64,000 bases of DNA from Actinoplanes sp. N902-109 (GTDB lineage Bacteria > Actinomycetota > Actinomycetes > Mycobacteriales > Micromonosporaceae): assembly GCF_000389965.1 (NCBI RefSeq), contig NC_021191.1, positions 2,915,501 through 2,979,500 on the forward strand, read 5' to 3'. Position numbers and translations under genes: made by a program. This document shows, one piece after another, positions 26,639-35,800 of this stretch (positions within the stretch are counted from its first letter, which is position 1; each line of letters opens with the position of its first letter). The notes below the pieces were generated by a model that had not been told where the DNA came from, ran no database searches, and worked only from the letters and a program-made list of their open reading frames with translations.

Positions 26639-27637
26639 CTAGGTGTGCTGTCCAGGGACGTTGGTCAACCTGGTGATGGGTGGTAGGCCGCCGGTTGCGG
26701 TGTGGGGTCGGTGGTGATTGTAGTGATGCAGGAAGGCCGGTAGTGCCTTCCTGCGAGCCTGCTCGCTGTTGTAGAAGCGGGCGAAGGCCCAGCCGTCGTT
26801 GAGGGTGCGGTGAAAGCGTTCGACCTTGCCGTTGGTCTGCGGCCGGTAAGGGCGGGTCTTCTTCGGCCGGATGCCCAGCTCGGCGCAGGCGTCGCGCCAG
26901 GCGATCGACTTGTAGGCCGAGCCGTTGTCCGACAGCACCCGCTCGATGGTCACGCCGCGTGCGGCGAACCAGGCGACGGCATTACGCAGCACACCGATCG
27001 CGGTAGCGGCCTTCTCGTCGGTGTGGATCTCGGCATAGGCGACGCGGGAGTGGTCGTCGACGACGGTGTGCACGAACGCCGTCCCGACCTGCGGTTCGTA
27101 GGTTCTGCTGCGGGCGCCGGTGCGTGCGGCGGTGGCTTCGCGGTGGCGGCGGCCTTGACGACGCCTGATGTAGCGCCAGCCGCCGCCGTCGGGGATGTTG
27201 CCGTACTTGGTGACGTCCACGTGCAGCATCGCGCCGGGCCGGTCGTGTTCGTAACGCCGGACGGGCTCGCCGGTGACCCGGTCGATATGGCTGAGCCGGT
27301 TGAGCCGGCACCGGGCCAGGACCGCGTGCACGGTCGAAGCCGGCAGGCCCAGGCGGCCGCCGATCTGGACTGGGCCCAGGCGGTGTTTCCAGCGCAGATG
27401 CACGATCTTGCGCACCGTGGGTCGTGGGGTGCGGGCCGGGCTGCGGTGCGGCCGTGATGAGCGGTCCTGCATCCCGGCGACGCCGAGTTCGCGGTAGCGC
27501 TCGGCCCAGCGCTTCGCCGTCCGCCAGGACACGTCGTAGCGTTCCGCCGCTCGTGCGGGTGACCAGCCCTGCTCGACGACCAGACGCGCCAGCCGCAATC
27601 GGGCGCGTGGAGTCAACGCGGCGTTAGCGTGGGACAT
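26639..27637 (-). CDS. IS481-family transposase
   Basis: The 332-aa protein starts MSHANAALTPRARLRLARLV at 27637; a longer in-frame start at 27685 reads through the terminal region. It has the HTH (AAERYDVSWRTAKRWAERYR) and a complete DDE core (MLHVDVTKYGN, HTVVDDHSRVAYAE, LSDNGSAYKS, QTNGKVERFHRT). It looks functional. As in the other IS481 here, its TAG stop is contributed by the flanking CCTAGG rather than by the element. Confidence 0.94.
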   Translation of the reverse strand: MSHANAALTPRARLRLARLVVEQGWSPARAAERYDVSWRTAKRWAERYRELGVAGMQDRSSRPHRSPARTPRPTVRKIVHLRWKHRLGPVQIGGRLGLPASTVHAVLARCRLNRLSHIDRVTGEPVRRYEHDRPGAMLHVDVTKYGNIPDGGGWRYIRRRQGRRHREATAARTGARSRTYEPQVGTAFVHTVVDDHSRVAYAEIHTDEKAATAIGVLRNAVAWFAARGVTIERVLSDNGSAYKSIAWRDACAELGIRPKKTRPYRPQTNGKVERFHRTLNDGWAFARFYNSEQARRKALPAFLHHYNHHRPHTATGGLPPITRLTNVPGQHT

Positions 27638-27713
27638 GAAGGCCTCCTGTCTGCTGGAACTGGTTCCTTGACAGCTCCACTCCACAGCGGGAGGCCTTCA
27701 CTCGTTCACAACA
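26644..27713. mobile_element. Second IS481-family insertion sequence
   Basis: The element spans about 1070 bases. TAGG lies at both borders (26640-26643 and 27715-27718), with CCTAGG on the left and TTAGG on the right, so the right border is uncertain by one base. The terminal repeats are weak (TGTGCTGTCC against TGTTGTGAAC). It differs clearly in sequence from the first IS481. Confidence 0.75.
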
Positions 27714-27747
27714 TTAGGTCCGGATCGTCAGATCGTGTCGTGACACA

Positions 27748-27903
27748 ACCTCGACCAACCTTCCTGGACAGCACAGCTAGTACGGCAAGTTGCCACCGAA
27801 CGCGATGTGTTCGGGGTGCTCGACACCGCACACGACGACGACCCTGACCCGTTCGACCTTGGCGACGACGGCACGAGCTCCGGTGCCGGGTTCTGGCTCT
27901 GAA
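27748..27903 (+). pseudogene. C-terminal fragment of an unknown protein cut by the IS481
   Basis: Directly outside the insertion sequence an open frame reads LVRQVATERDVFGVLDTAHD and ends DLGDDGTSSGAGFWL at 27903. The composition is protein-like and acidic, the start is missing and the frame is closed by a stop toward the IS. Given the terminase relic on the other side of the IS, it could be the tail of a phage structural gene; that is only a guess. Confidence 0.35.
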
Positions 27904-27949
27904 GACAACGCACTCAGCAGGCCAGCACGAGCGATTCACCTGGGCCGCG

Positions 27950-29332
27950 CTAGCCGGCACCGGCCTGTAGGCGGCGGATGAGGGATTGCAGGTCGAGGCG
28001 GGCGACGACCGGCCGGATCGTGGCGTCGACGGGAGCCCCAGCTAGAACGTACAGGTCGTCGCCGAGGCGGGCCGCGCCGGCGACGTGGCCGGTGAGGTGC
28101 ACTGCGACCGGCGGCACGGCGTGCTCGGTAGCGGTGTCCAGGATCGTGACCTGGACAGCGACGTCGCCACGGCCGACCAGCAGGACCCGGCGCTCATCAA
28201 GCCGGATCAACCCTCCGGGCTGCCCCAGAGGGGTCCGAATCCACCGAGACGAGCCGGTGTCGAGGTCCACGACCGCGCTGTGTCCGCTACCGAGCACAAA
28301 AAAGACTCGATCGTGCAACCAGCATGCCGCCCGGCAATTGCCTGCGGGCAGGCCGGCCGGCCACCGCTGCTCATCGCCGAGCTCGCGTCCCACCTGGACA
28401 AGGTTCGCGGCTTGGTTCCCTGTCCAATCGTCCTCGTCCGTGCCGAGGTCGAGCAGCCACGCCGCCGCATCCGGGCCCTGGAACAGCAGCGGCGCGCGGG
28501 TGAAACCGCCTGCGGTCACGGTGAGCTCGTCGGCTCTGCTGCGCAGCACTCCGCCTCCACGTACCACGAGAAGCTCCCCGTTCCCGCAGTGCAGCGGACT
28601 TCCGGTAGCGCCGGTCAGCTCCAGCCGTGGGCGCAGCTTCGTCCCGGACCTCCCGGGCCGGCCCGGGACAGTCATGACGCCGTCCGGCGACGTGATCAGT
28701 AGGTGACCGCCGCCGACCGCGATACCCGACAGACTCTGGCCGTGCGCGATCACGTCGGCTTCGACGCCATCCTGCGCGGCCACCGACGCGGCGGTGAATC
28801 CGTCGGGGACGCCCAGGGCCAGCGACGACTGCGGCTCAGCCCGGCGCGGACGCAGAAGGAATGCCAGCGGAATCTCCGGATGCCCCAGCACGGACAGCGC
28901 CCGATTCACCCCAGAGATCAGCTCAGGCCCAGAGACGACCCCACTGATGAGAGCCTCGAGGTGAGGGCGGTCGAGCAACACCACATCACGGGCGGATTCA
29001 CTGCGGCGTCGGGCGCTGTCGTCGAACCCGGAAAGCGATGCCAGGATACCCATGGTCCCCGGCCGACGCTGATCCAGCATGTCCCGCAGGTGCCGCAGGG
29101 GCGCCACGTCGATCGGCTGCGCGTACCACTTCGCCTCGAGCAGCCACCACGTGCCGTCATAGTTGAAGGCGACGTCGACCTCGCCGTTCGGACCACGCTG
29201 GTCTGCCTCAGTATCGACACCGTCACGCGCAAAAGCGTCCGCCAATAGCATGTTAAACCGCGTGCCCCGCACCGAGGTACTCATCCCTCCGGCCAGGTTA
29301 CGTAAATCGGTATACTGGCTTGTCAGACTCAT
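27950..29332 (-). CDS. PD-(D/E)xK nuclease fused to a beta-propeller-like domain
   Basis: The 460-aa protein starts at 29332 with AGGAAG as ribosome-binding site. Residues about 20-150 show the restriction-endonuclease-like (Mrr/RecB) fold: RGTRFNMLLADAFARDGV, GEVDVAFNYDGTWWLLEAKW (the D...ExK active site intact), and DVVLLDRPHLEALIS. Residues about 190-455 form repeated short beta blades (GGHLLITSPDGVMTVPG, NGELLVVRGGGVLRSR, HDRVFFVLGSGHSAVVDL, ERRVLLVGRGDVAVQV) that suggest a propeller. A nuclease tethered to a propeller sensor is a plausible single-gene defence protein, but I do not know a named system with it. It stands alone. Confidence 0.72.
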   Translation of the reverse strand: MSLTSQYTDLRNLAGGMSTSVRGTRFNMLLADAFARDGVDTEADQRGPNGEVDVAFNYDGTWWLLEAKWYAQPIDVAPLRHLRDMLDQRRPGTMGILASLSGFDDSARRRSESARDVVLLDRPHLEALISGVVSGPELISGVNRALSVLGHPEIPLAFLLRPRRAEPQSSLALGVPDGFTAASVAAQDGVEADVIAHGQSLSGIAVGGGHLLITSPDGVMTVPGRPGRSGTKLRPRLELTGATGSPLHCGNGELLVVRGGGVLRSRADELTVTAGGFTRAPLLFQGPDAAAWLLDLGTDEDDWTGNQAANLVQVGRELGDEQRWPAGLPAGNCRAACWLHDRVFFVLGSGHSAVVDLDTGSSRWIRTPLGQPGGLIRLDERRVLLVGRGDVAVQVTILDTATEHAVPPVAVHLTGHVAGAARLGDDLYVLAGAPVDATIRPVVARLDLQSLIRRLQAGAG

Positions 29333-29600
29333 GGCTTCCTTTACTTCGCCCTAGCTCGGTACGGCTGATTGCGCCACCCGCGGCAGCTGATGGGCTAGTT
29401 CTATCACCTCCATTTCGAAAATGCACGTCGCGACGAAAAGTCGACGGGCCGTCGTGCGCGGTGATCAGGTCGGCGAACGTCCCCAGCATTCGTGCTGGGC
29501 TATTTGCTGCTCAGGGTAATCAAACAGTCACGTCGTGGACTCTATACGGCCTAGGCATCACCAAGGCAGTCACTCAAAGCCCTAGTTCGCACCCTGCGTC

Positions 29601-29994
29601 TCAGTCGCGATGCCGCCGCCTCGACTGTGACCCATTTGAACCGCAATACGTGCCACCTATCACGCACCCAATAGCGTTACGTATCACGAAACTATTGCGC
29701 AATCTATCGCAAGAACTACTGCGCTGGCTATCGCGCGACCTATCACGCATCTCATCGAAACAGCTATCCGGACGTGTCTTCGCAGGCACTTTCTGTCGCG
29801 TTGTCGGGCGGCTCGTCGTACAAGTTGTCGTGTAGCTCGTCGACCAGGCCCACTCGGGGCTCTCTAGTCGGGTCTGCCGTCTGACGCTTCACGAAGCGCC
29901 CAACCAGTCGTCTTCCAGGCGCACCAGGCTGTCCGTGACACAGCCACCAGCGCATTCCTGCAGTCATACATACAGGCACACAAATCAGGGACAC
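29601..29994 (-). pseudogene. Relic of a tetrapeptide-repeat ORF
   Basis: The minus strand reads VKRQTADPTREPRVGLVDEL then HDNLYDEPPDNATESACED, and after a frame change DEMRDRSRDSQRSSSCDRLR. Acidic/basic residues recur every four positions, echoing the 12-bp DNA period beneath. Actinobacterial genomes contain similar DE-R-rich repeat frames near mobile elements; whether they are translated is unknown. Confidence 0.35.
29644..29760. repeat. Degenerate 12-bp tandem repeat array
   Basis: Units of the form CTATCRCG plus four variable bases start at 29657, 29681, 29692, 29704, 29716, 29728 and 29740, with weaker units at 29644, 29669 and 29752. The spacing is 12 bases apart from one 11-base step. 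Regular phasing of about one helical turn would suit cooperative protein binding, but 12 also equals four codons. Confidence 0.6.
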
Positions 29995-30110
29995 GCCGAC
30001 ATCACCCGGCGACGACGAGACGAGGCGTCATTCTCGGCGCCGCCGACGCTGTTGCTGCCCTGGATTGGGGCCATGCAATACGGCAGTGGTGCCCGGAGAT
30101 TATCCTACGC

Positions 30111-30192
30111 CACCACAACACCGAGAACACCCGCGAGCGCTTCCGTGCCGTACGGCCGCCCTCCGAAACAGCCGCGCGCACCACTGCGAGCT
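30111..30192. repeat. Duplicated fragment of the gene at 31460-31889
   Basis: About 82 bases match 31682-31764 with only a few differences, including ACCACAACACCGAGAACACC and CCCTCCGAAACAGCCGC. It is a partial copy of the small gene on the minus strand there. Confidence 0.75.
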
Positions 30193-30391
30193 AAAATGAC
30201 TCACTATTCGAGGTCTCGCGCGCGGCCTTCCTCAAGACACCAAGCAGCGACCCCCCGACTGGAGTGACACCGGCGGAGCGGGGGGAGGCCGTCTCAAGTG
30301 CCGCGACGCGCCGACGTCACCAGGCCTGCCCGATCTGTGCCGTAGAGCAAAGTGCTTGTCATAGTTGCTCACCCGCGTGCGGAGGAATCAC

Positions 30392-30727
30392 GTGACTGGC
30401 ACCGAACTCATGCGCATACAGGTGCTCGACCGTCTGTACAACTATCAGCCCGAACAGTCAGGAGCGATGGCGGGCTTTGCGTATATCGTCGGTGGGGTGG
30501 ACCTCGACCATGACGAGCAAAGCCTATGGGTGGATGTCCTCCACAATCTGGCGGACAAGGGCTTGATCATGGTCGGCGACTCCCTCAACTTCGATGGCTA
30601 CTCGGCTCTGATCAAGGGTAGAGGCCGTGCCGAGGTCGAAGCCCGGCGGGTAAGCCGTGCGAACCCAGGCGCGCGTCGCAGGGCTGCACGCGACGCCGTC
30701 CTAGCCGGATCACACCACCAGCGATGA
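30392..30727 (+). CDS. Small winged-helix-like hypothetical protein
   Basis: GTG 30392 is preceded by GGAGGA at five bases, which fixes the start. The 111-aa product reads TGTELMRIQVLDRLYNYQPE, then SLWVDVLHNLADKGLIMVG and a basic helical end (GRAEVEARRVSRANPGARRR). The order of helices and the strand LIMVGDSLNFDGYSALI resemble a winged helix. In related proteins more C-terminal sequence follows, so this one may be truncated at the end. Function unknown. Confidence 0.65.
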   Translation: MTGTELMRIQVLDRLYNYQPEQSGAMAGFAYIVGGVDLDHDEQSLWVDVLHNLADKGLIMVGDSLNFDGYSALIKGRGRAEVEARRVSRANPGARRRAARDAVLAGSHHQR

Positions 30728-30892
30728 ATCACTCGCTGGAGCGGTGCAAATGGGTACCGGGAAACCCCTTGTCGAATCATACGTAAAGGAACGACTATCG
30801 GCGGTCGACGGCTATCACCATCCGCACCAGTAACCCACGCTCGCTTCCTTGGCAGAGCCGGAGCGACGGCACCCGCGAAGAAGAAGACGCCG

Positions 30893-31388
30893 TCACCCCG
30901 GCCCATCCGCATCCGGGTACCCGTACCGACGGTCGCTACTTGTTAAGCGGAACACCGCCTCCACCCGGTCGACGTCCCAAGATCGCGTCCAAAGCGGGGT
31001 GGCCCTACCCGCGGCGGACAACTCCTCGAACATCCGGGCTAAACCAGCCGACCGCAACGCAAGCAGCCGCGCCCCCTCCATGCCGGTCCGCTGCGTCAGC
31101 TCGCGCCACTCCTGCCGCGCCTGCGGCTGACGCCGACTCCAGTCGAACACCCGTCCCGACACTCCTCAAATTCCGCATCCACTCCAGCAGCTCATTTGAG
31201 ATTCGCACCACCCTCGGCGAGCGCAACTCACCACTCCTCAGATCCACGGCACCGCCACGAAAAGCGAACACATCGCCCAGACTTAGCCCCTCATCGACTA
31301 TCAGGCCGACCACCGCGCGCCACACCGACGCCGCCACCGCATTCTTCAACCGGCGCACCTCCGCCTGCGTCAGCACCAACCGCTCCAC
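30893..31388 (-). pseudogene. Tyrosine-recombinase-like protein, frameshifted
   Basis: A GTG at 31388 with a strong AAGGAGGTG site starts ERLVLTQAEVRRLKNAVAAS, then RAVVGLIVDEGLSLGDVFAF and GGAVDLRSGELRSPRVVRIS, like the first half of a tyrosine-recombinase catalytic domain. After about 31160 the frame changes to RRQPQARQEWRELTQRTGM and LLALRSAGLARMFEELSAAG, resembling the second half (ALRHxxA). The His and Tyr boxes are not clear. About 165 aa. It is 72 bases downstream of the 31460-31889 gene. Confidence 0.5.
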
Positions 31389-31459
31389 CTTGTTCACCTC
31401 CTTCAGTCCTCTCCCGAAATGGCACCCGATATCAAGGCAGCCACCTCGACCCCGACCAC

Positions 31460-31889
31460 CTACGCCCGTTCCTTCCAAACAAGCTGGCCAGCCAGCACCA
31501 TGAGCTCACTCGCGAGATCGTGTGCAGCCATCAGCCGACAATCACCTGCCCAGAACAACGACACCACGCCACAGCGGCGGCAATACCAAGACCGCCGCCA
31601 CAAGTACCAGGCCCTCCCGACCGCCTGACCACGTCTCGCGGCCACACGCCGCCACCACGGCACAACCGCGGCGTGCAACGCCACCACAACACCGAGAACA
31701 CCGGCGAGCGCTCCCGTGCCGTACCGGCCGCCCTCCGAAACAGCCGCCCGCACCACTGCGAGCTCCACCAGAGCCAACCACGACCAACTCCGCAACCGGC
31801 ACCGCCGGCGACATCGGCCGCCTCGGCGCCGCCAGCACCTGCGCCAGACCACTCACCTGGGCCGCGTAAGCCCGAAACGGAAGATCCAC
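31460..31889 (-). pseudogene. Small membrane/zinc protein gene, frameshifted
   Basis: The beginning MDLPFRAYAAQVSGLAQVLA (from 31889) and the later part ALAGVLGVVVALHAAVVPWW and WYLWRRSWYCRRCGVVSLFW (ending 31460) are in different frames, joining near 31790. The product would be about 143 aa with one or two membrane segments and a YCRRC pair. An 83-bp piece is duplicated at 30111-30192. No known family. Confidence 0.45.
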
Positions 31890-32195
31890 CCCCGGTTAGC
31901 CCGTAACCCGCCCACGGACCACCGTCGTACTGCAGCCCTCACGAACCACCGCCGGAACCGAAGAAAGTCGATCCCCACCTCCGCACTTCACACATCTCAG
32001 GTTCTCACCTGGGACCGCCGGCCGCGCGGACTGCGCCGCTGACCCACTCATCAGCCCCCCCACCTCCTCCTCATCCCTTCACCCTCGATAACTACGACCC
32101 AACGACACGCCTGCGGCCAGCTCCTACACGGCCAGCGGCAGACCGTCGACATACGCCGACATCCGCTTCTTGGCCATAATCTTCTTCTTCGCCTT

Positions 32196-32490
32196 CTTCC
32201 GCGGCATCTCTTGACCGCTCGTCTAACGCCTCCACAGAACGCTCGTCACTGGTCGCGATCCGGTGGCCATACACATCGATCGTGGCCTTAATCGGGGCAC
32301 GTCCACAAGCGCAGCTGATCATGTAGAAGCCGGCCCCGGCGTCCAGCAGCCACGCAACGTGGGCATGTCGCAGCTCGTGAAGCCGCGGCCGCCTATCCGA
32401 CCGCATCTTGCAGGCGCGCACCTCGCGGTGGGCGGTCGAGGAAGCTTCCCAGGGGCCAAGAACCAGGCCGGTCCAGACGATTTCCAGGTC
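32196..32490 (-). pseudogene. C-terminal relic of a tyrosine integrase
   Basis: The frame contains RPRLHELRHAHVAWLLDAGA, then APIKATIDVYGHRIATSDER. This is the HxxR box and the region of the catalytic Tyr (TIDVYGH) of actinobacterial integrases. The expected G-H box is degenerate (ACGRAP), and the N-terminal three quarters are missing. The neighbouring stretches 31890-32195 and 32491-32804 contain nothing else recognisable. Confidence 0.7.
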
Positions 32491-32804
32491 TGTGACTGGC
32501 GCGCCTGACATGCTCACATCACTTTGTTCATGGCCGCATTCGCCTGGCTCGCCGTCGCAAAACCCTGACTGCAAAAGCGACACAGCGTCGGCGACCACAC
32601 GATGATCGGCTCGACGGTACCGCAGATCGGGCTCTTGGTCGCCGCACTGATCGTGCGCCGCCACCACCGCGAAGATGTCTGGTGGTGGTCACGCTGGCGC
32701 CGCCGACGTCAGCACCAAGCGTGCCTCAGCCACTACGAAGGCCGGGCTACGCCCTCTGCCGATTGCCGTTGCGGTATTACAATCGCTCGGCCTGCTGTGC
32801 TGCC

Positions 32805-35800
32805 TCAGTCGTCGATGTCGTCGATGTCGCTGATCTTCAGCCACTGAAAGCTGAGGTTGTCCAATCCGTCCACCAGTCGCTCGCGGACAGCTTGGATCAA
32901 GTCTGAGAACAGGTAATCCACCGCATCCTCCGTGCTCCATTGATCCACGATCCACACGTAGTCGCCTTCATCCCACGGTAGGTGATGAACTGGGTCGGCG
33001 AATGTCTCCAGGAACTGGGCCGTCAAATCATCGACATCGTCAGCGTCATCGTTGGGCTCCGTCTGACCGAGCGTGCGAAGCACGCTGCTGGGCAACAGCG
33101 GCAGCAGAACCGCTGCGATCAGACTCTGACCGAACAGGTCGGTACGAACCCCGACGACCGCCGGTGCGGCCTTCGCGACCCGTCTGATCAGCCGCATGCC
33201 TTCGGCGCGGCGACCGGTCAGGACCAGTGCCACACCGCGCCCGTACTGCGTTGCCAGCGTCTCGGGATGTTTCGGTCCGAGCGTGCGGCGCAGGCCGTCG
33301 TACGCCCGCTGATAGCTGCTCACAGCGCGGTCGTAGTCGTGCAGTTGGCTGTCGGCCTGGGCTGAGAGGAACGTCGCCCGCATGATCGTAGGGTGGCCGG
33401 CCGGGTACCGGCGGGTCAGCGCTTGAAGTGTCCTGCCGAGGTGGGCCTGCGCGTCCTCAGATCGGCCGAGGCAGAGTAGGGCGAAGCCGTACTCGACGTC
33501 GATGGTCAGTGTCCGCGCGTCCAGCGAGCCGTGCGACCGGCGAGACTTCTCACGTGTCCCCGCCAGGTCATGGGCTACGTTCTCCCACAGAGCGGCGTCC
33601 GGACTCAGCTCGAACAAGTGCTCGCTCAGCCAAGCCTGAGCAAGCACTTCCCGGGCAGCGACGGAGTTGGCGTGCTCGGGAAAACCGAGCCGGGCGTAGT
33701 AGTCGAGGACGGCCTGGGCGGTACTGCGGGCTTCTGACCGCCTGTTGGTGCAGAGCTGGATGACGGCCAGTTCGAGACGTGCTGCCTGCTGCCGGTCGTC
33801 GGTGTCAGCCAGGCCGGCGATCAGTTGCTGTACAAGGTCGTGGGCGATGTCCATCTCGCCGCGCAGACGGCGACTTCGCACGTACGCGATATCGCTGTCT
33901 GCCGACGTGGACAGCGAGACCCGGATCCGCGACCACCAGGGGTCTGCATCGGCGAACCGGCCGAGCTCGTCAAGGCGTTGTGCCACCACTCGGTCGATTT
34001 CTGGGCGGCCGGCCGTGATGCTCATCCACCAGCGATCCGGCAGCTGCAGGTGCAACGCTTGCAGGACGGGGGAATCGTGGGGTGCGCCCAGCAGCAGAAT
34101 GCCCTCGGCTCGGAGGAGGTGCCGAGCCTCTCGGATGCGCCGGTGCGGGTTCGCCTGCCTGACCAGAGTGGCGACGACCGTGTCACTGACCGGTCGGTTC
34201 GGCGCCCTGCGGAACAGTTCGGTCAGACGCCTTGACGACGAGCGGTGCGACATGATGGCGCTCGTGTCGGCTTCGGGCATGGTGGCGAGAAGGTTCAACG
34301 GCAGAACGGCCTCACGGTACAACCATCGGATCTGCTGCCGGGACTCCGCGGTTAGAGTGCTCCTCCTGTCTTTGTTCGGGACGCCGAGCAGGTCCTGCCT
34401 AATGTGAATCACGCCTACCCGCATCATGGCCCGGGTGTCGTCGGCCGTGATCAACAGGTGGAGCTGTGACTGCTCGGACCACGGGATCAACCAGCCGTGT
34501 TCTCGCACCGAAAAACTGATTACGAAATCGGATCCGTGCCAGCGGAAACGGCGGTCACCGGTATGCTGGAAGCCGAACTCGCGAGCAATCGCTGACGCGA
34601 CCATTGAACGAAGCCTCAATTTGCGCGGACTCGACAGCTGATCGTAGGTGTAGTGCCCGGTACGGGGCCCGTCGTATAGACGGTCGAATGCCCGTCGGAT
34701 TGCCCGCCCGCAGCGCTCCCCGTCCGGGTCCTCGACGAGCAGTGACTGCTCTAGTCTCCGCTGCGGATCGGCGGGCAGCGGCCGCGGTTCCTTCGGCCCG
34801 GCGAGGGAGTGCGGATTCAGCTCGCGCTCGACGACGCCTACATAGTCTAAAGTCAGAGAATCGCCCGGATCCTTCCGATATTCCCACCGTAGGGTCCACG
34901 TTTGGTCAGTGGTGAACGCCACCTCGGCATACTGCTCGTCCGCGTCAGGATTGACGATAGTGACGCCGAGGTCATACGCCGTATTTTTGGTGACGTAGCC
35001 GTCGAAGGTAAGCGCCGCGTCGACCTCGACGAATCCCAGCTCGGTTCCGTCGAGGGGATCGGGGATGGCGGACCAGGAAACGGTGCCGAGATCGGGTTCG
35101 ACGTTCGCGATCGTCGCTCCGCCGTTGCACCACGACCCGACTACGGCGAAATCGCGGTCGTCGTGGTCAATTTCCCTATAGCGCAGGTCCTGACAGGCTG
35201 AGGACACCGCGTCCTCGAACTGTTGCTCCGTCGGATCCGGAAGGTCGTATTCGTCATATTCGTCCTCCACGCCGAGCGACGGAGATTCGGGCTCTCGGGC
35301 CTCGGTATTGCCGCCCGCATGATCATTATCCAGGCCGAGCAGTTCCCGTACGCCGTCGGAGGCCTCGATGAACGGCAGCACTGCGGCCCGATCGGAGAAG
35401 TACTCGTGCTCAACGGGGTGCTCCTCGACGTACTTTTCCAGCGCGTCAAGAACGTGCCATACATCCGGCTTCATCAGGCGCCGTTGCAGGCCTTCCCGTA
35501 CACCCGGCCGGAACGTCAGCACGTCACCGCTCGCGGGGGAGCGCTGGAACAGGTTGCTGACGACCACCTCGGCGACGTCGTCGGCTGTGGCGGTGGGCAC
35601 CAGGCGGCGAGCGATGAAACGCAGTACGTCAACGTTCACCGCGCCGACCGACGCTGACAGTGTGGCGATACGGCGGGCGTTCCGGCTGGCGACCAGGTCG
35701 AACAGCTCGATCAGCCGTATTCCGTCGAGCGTCTCGACTGCCTGCCGCTGCTCCAGAACGTCGTCGGTGAAGGGGGGCCGTCCGGCCGGTAGCAAAATGG

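Larger units (their letters stand above)
29333..30391. other. Repeat-rich region without intact genes
   Basis: Over one kilobase holding a 12-bp periodic array (29644-29760), the relic of a tetrapeptide-repeat frame, and a duplicated 83-bp stretch (30111-30192). The part 29333-29600 carries only the upstream region of the nuclease-propeller gene. Confidence 0.5.

Noticed and set aside
29644..29760. CRISPR array
   Set aside because: Period is only 12 bases with degenerate units and no spacers; no cas genes are present.
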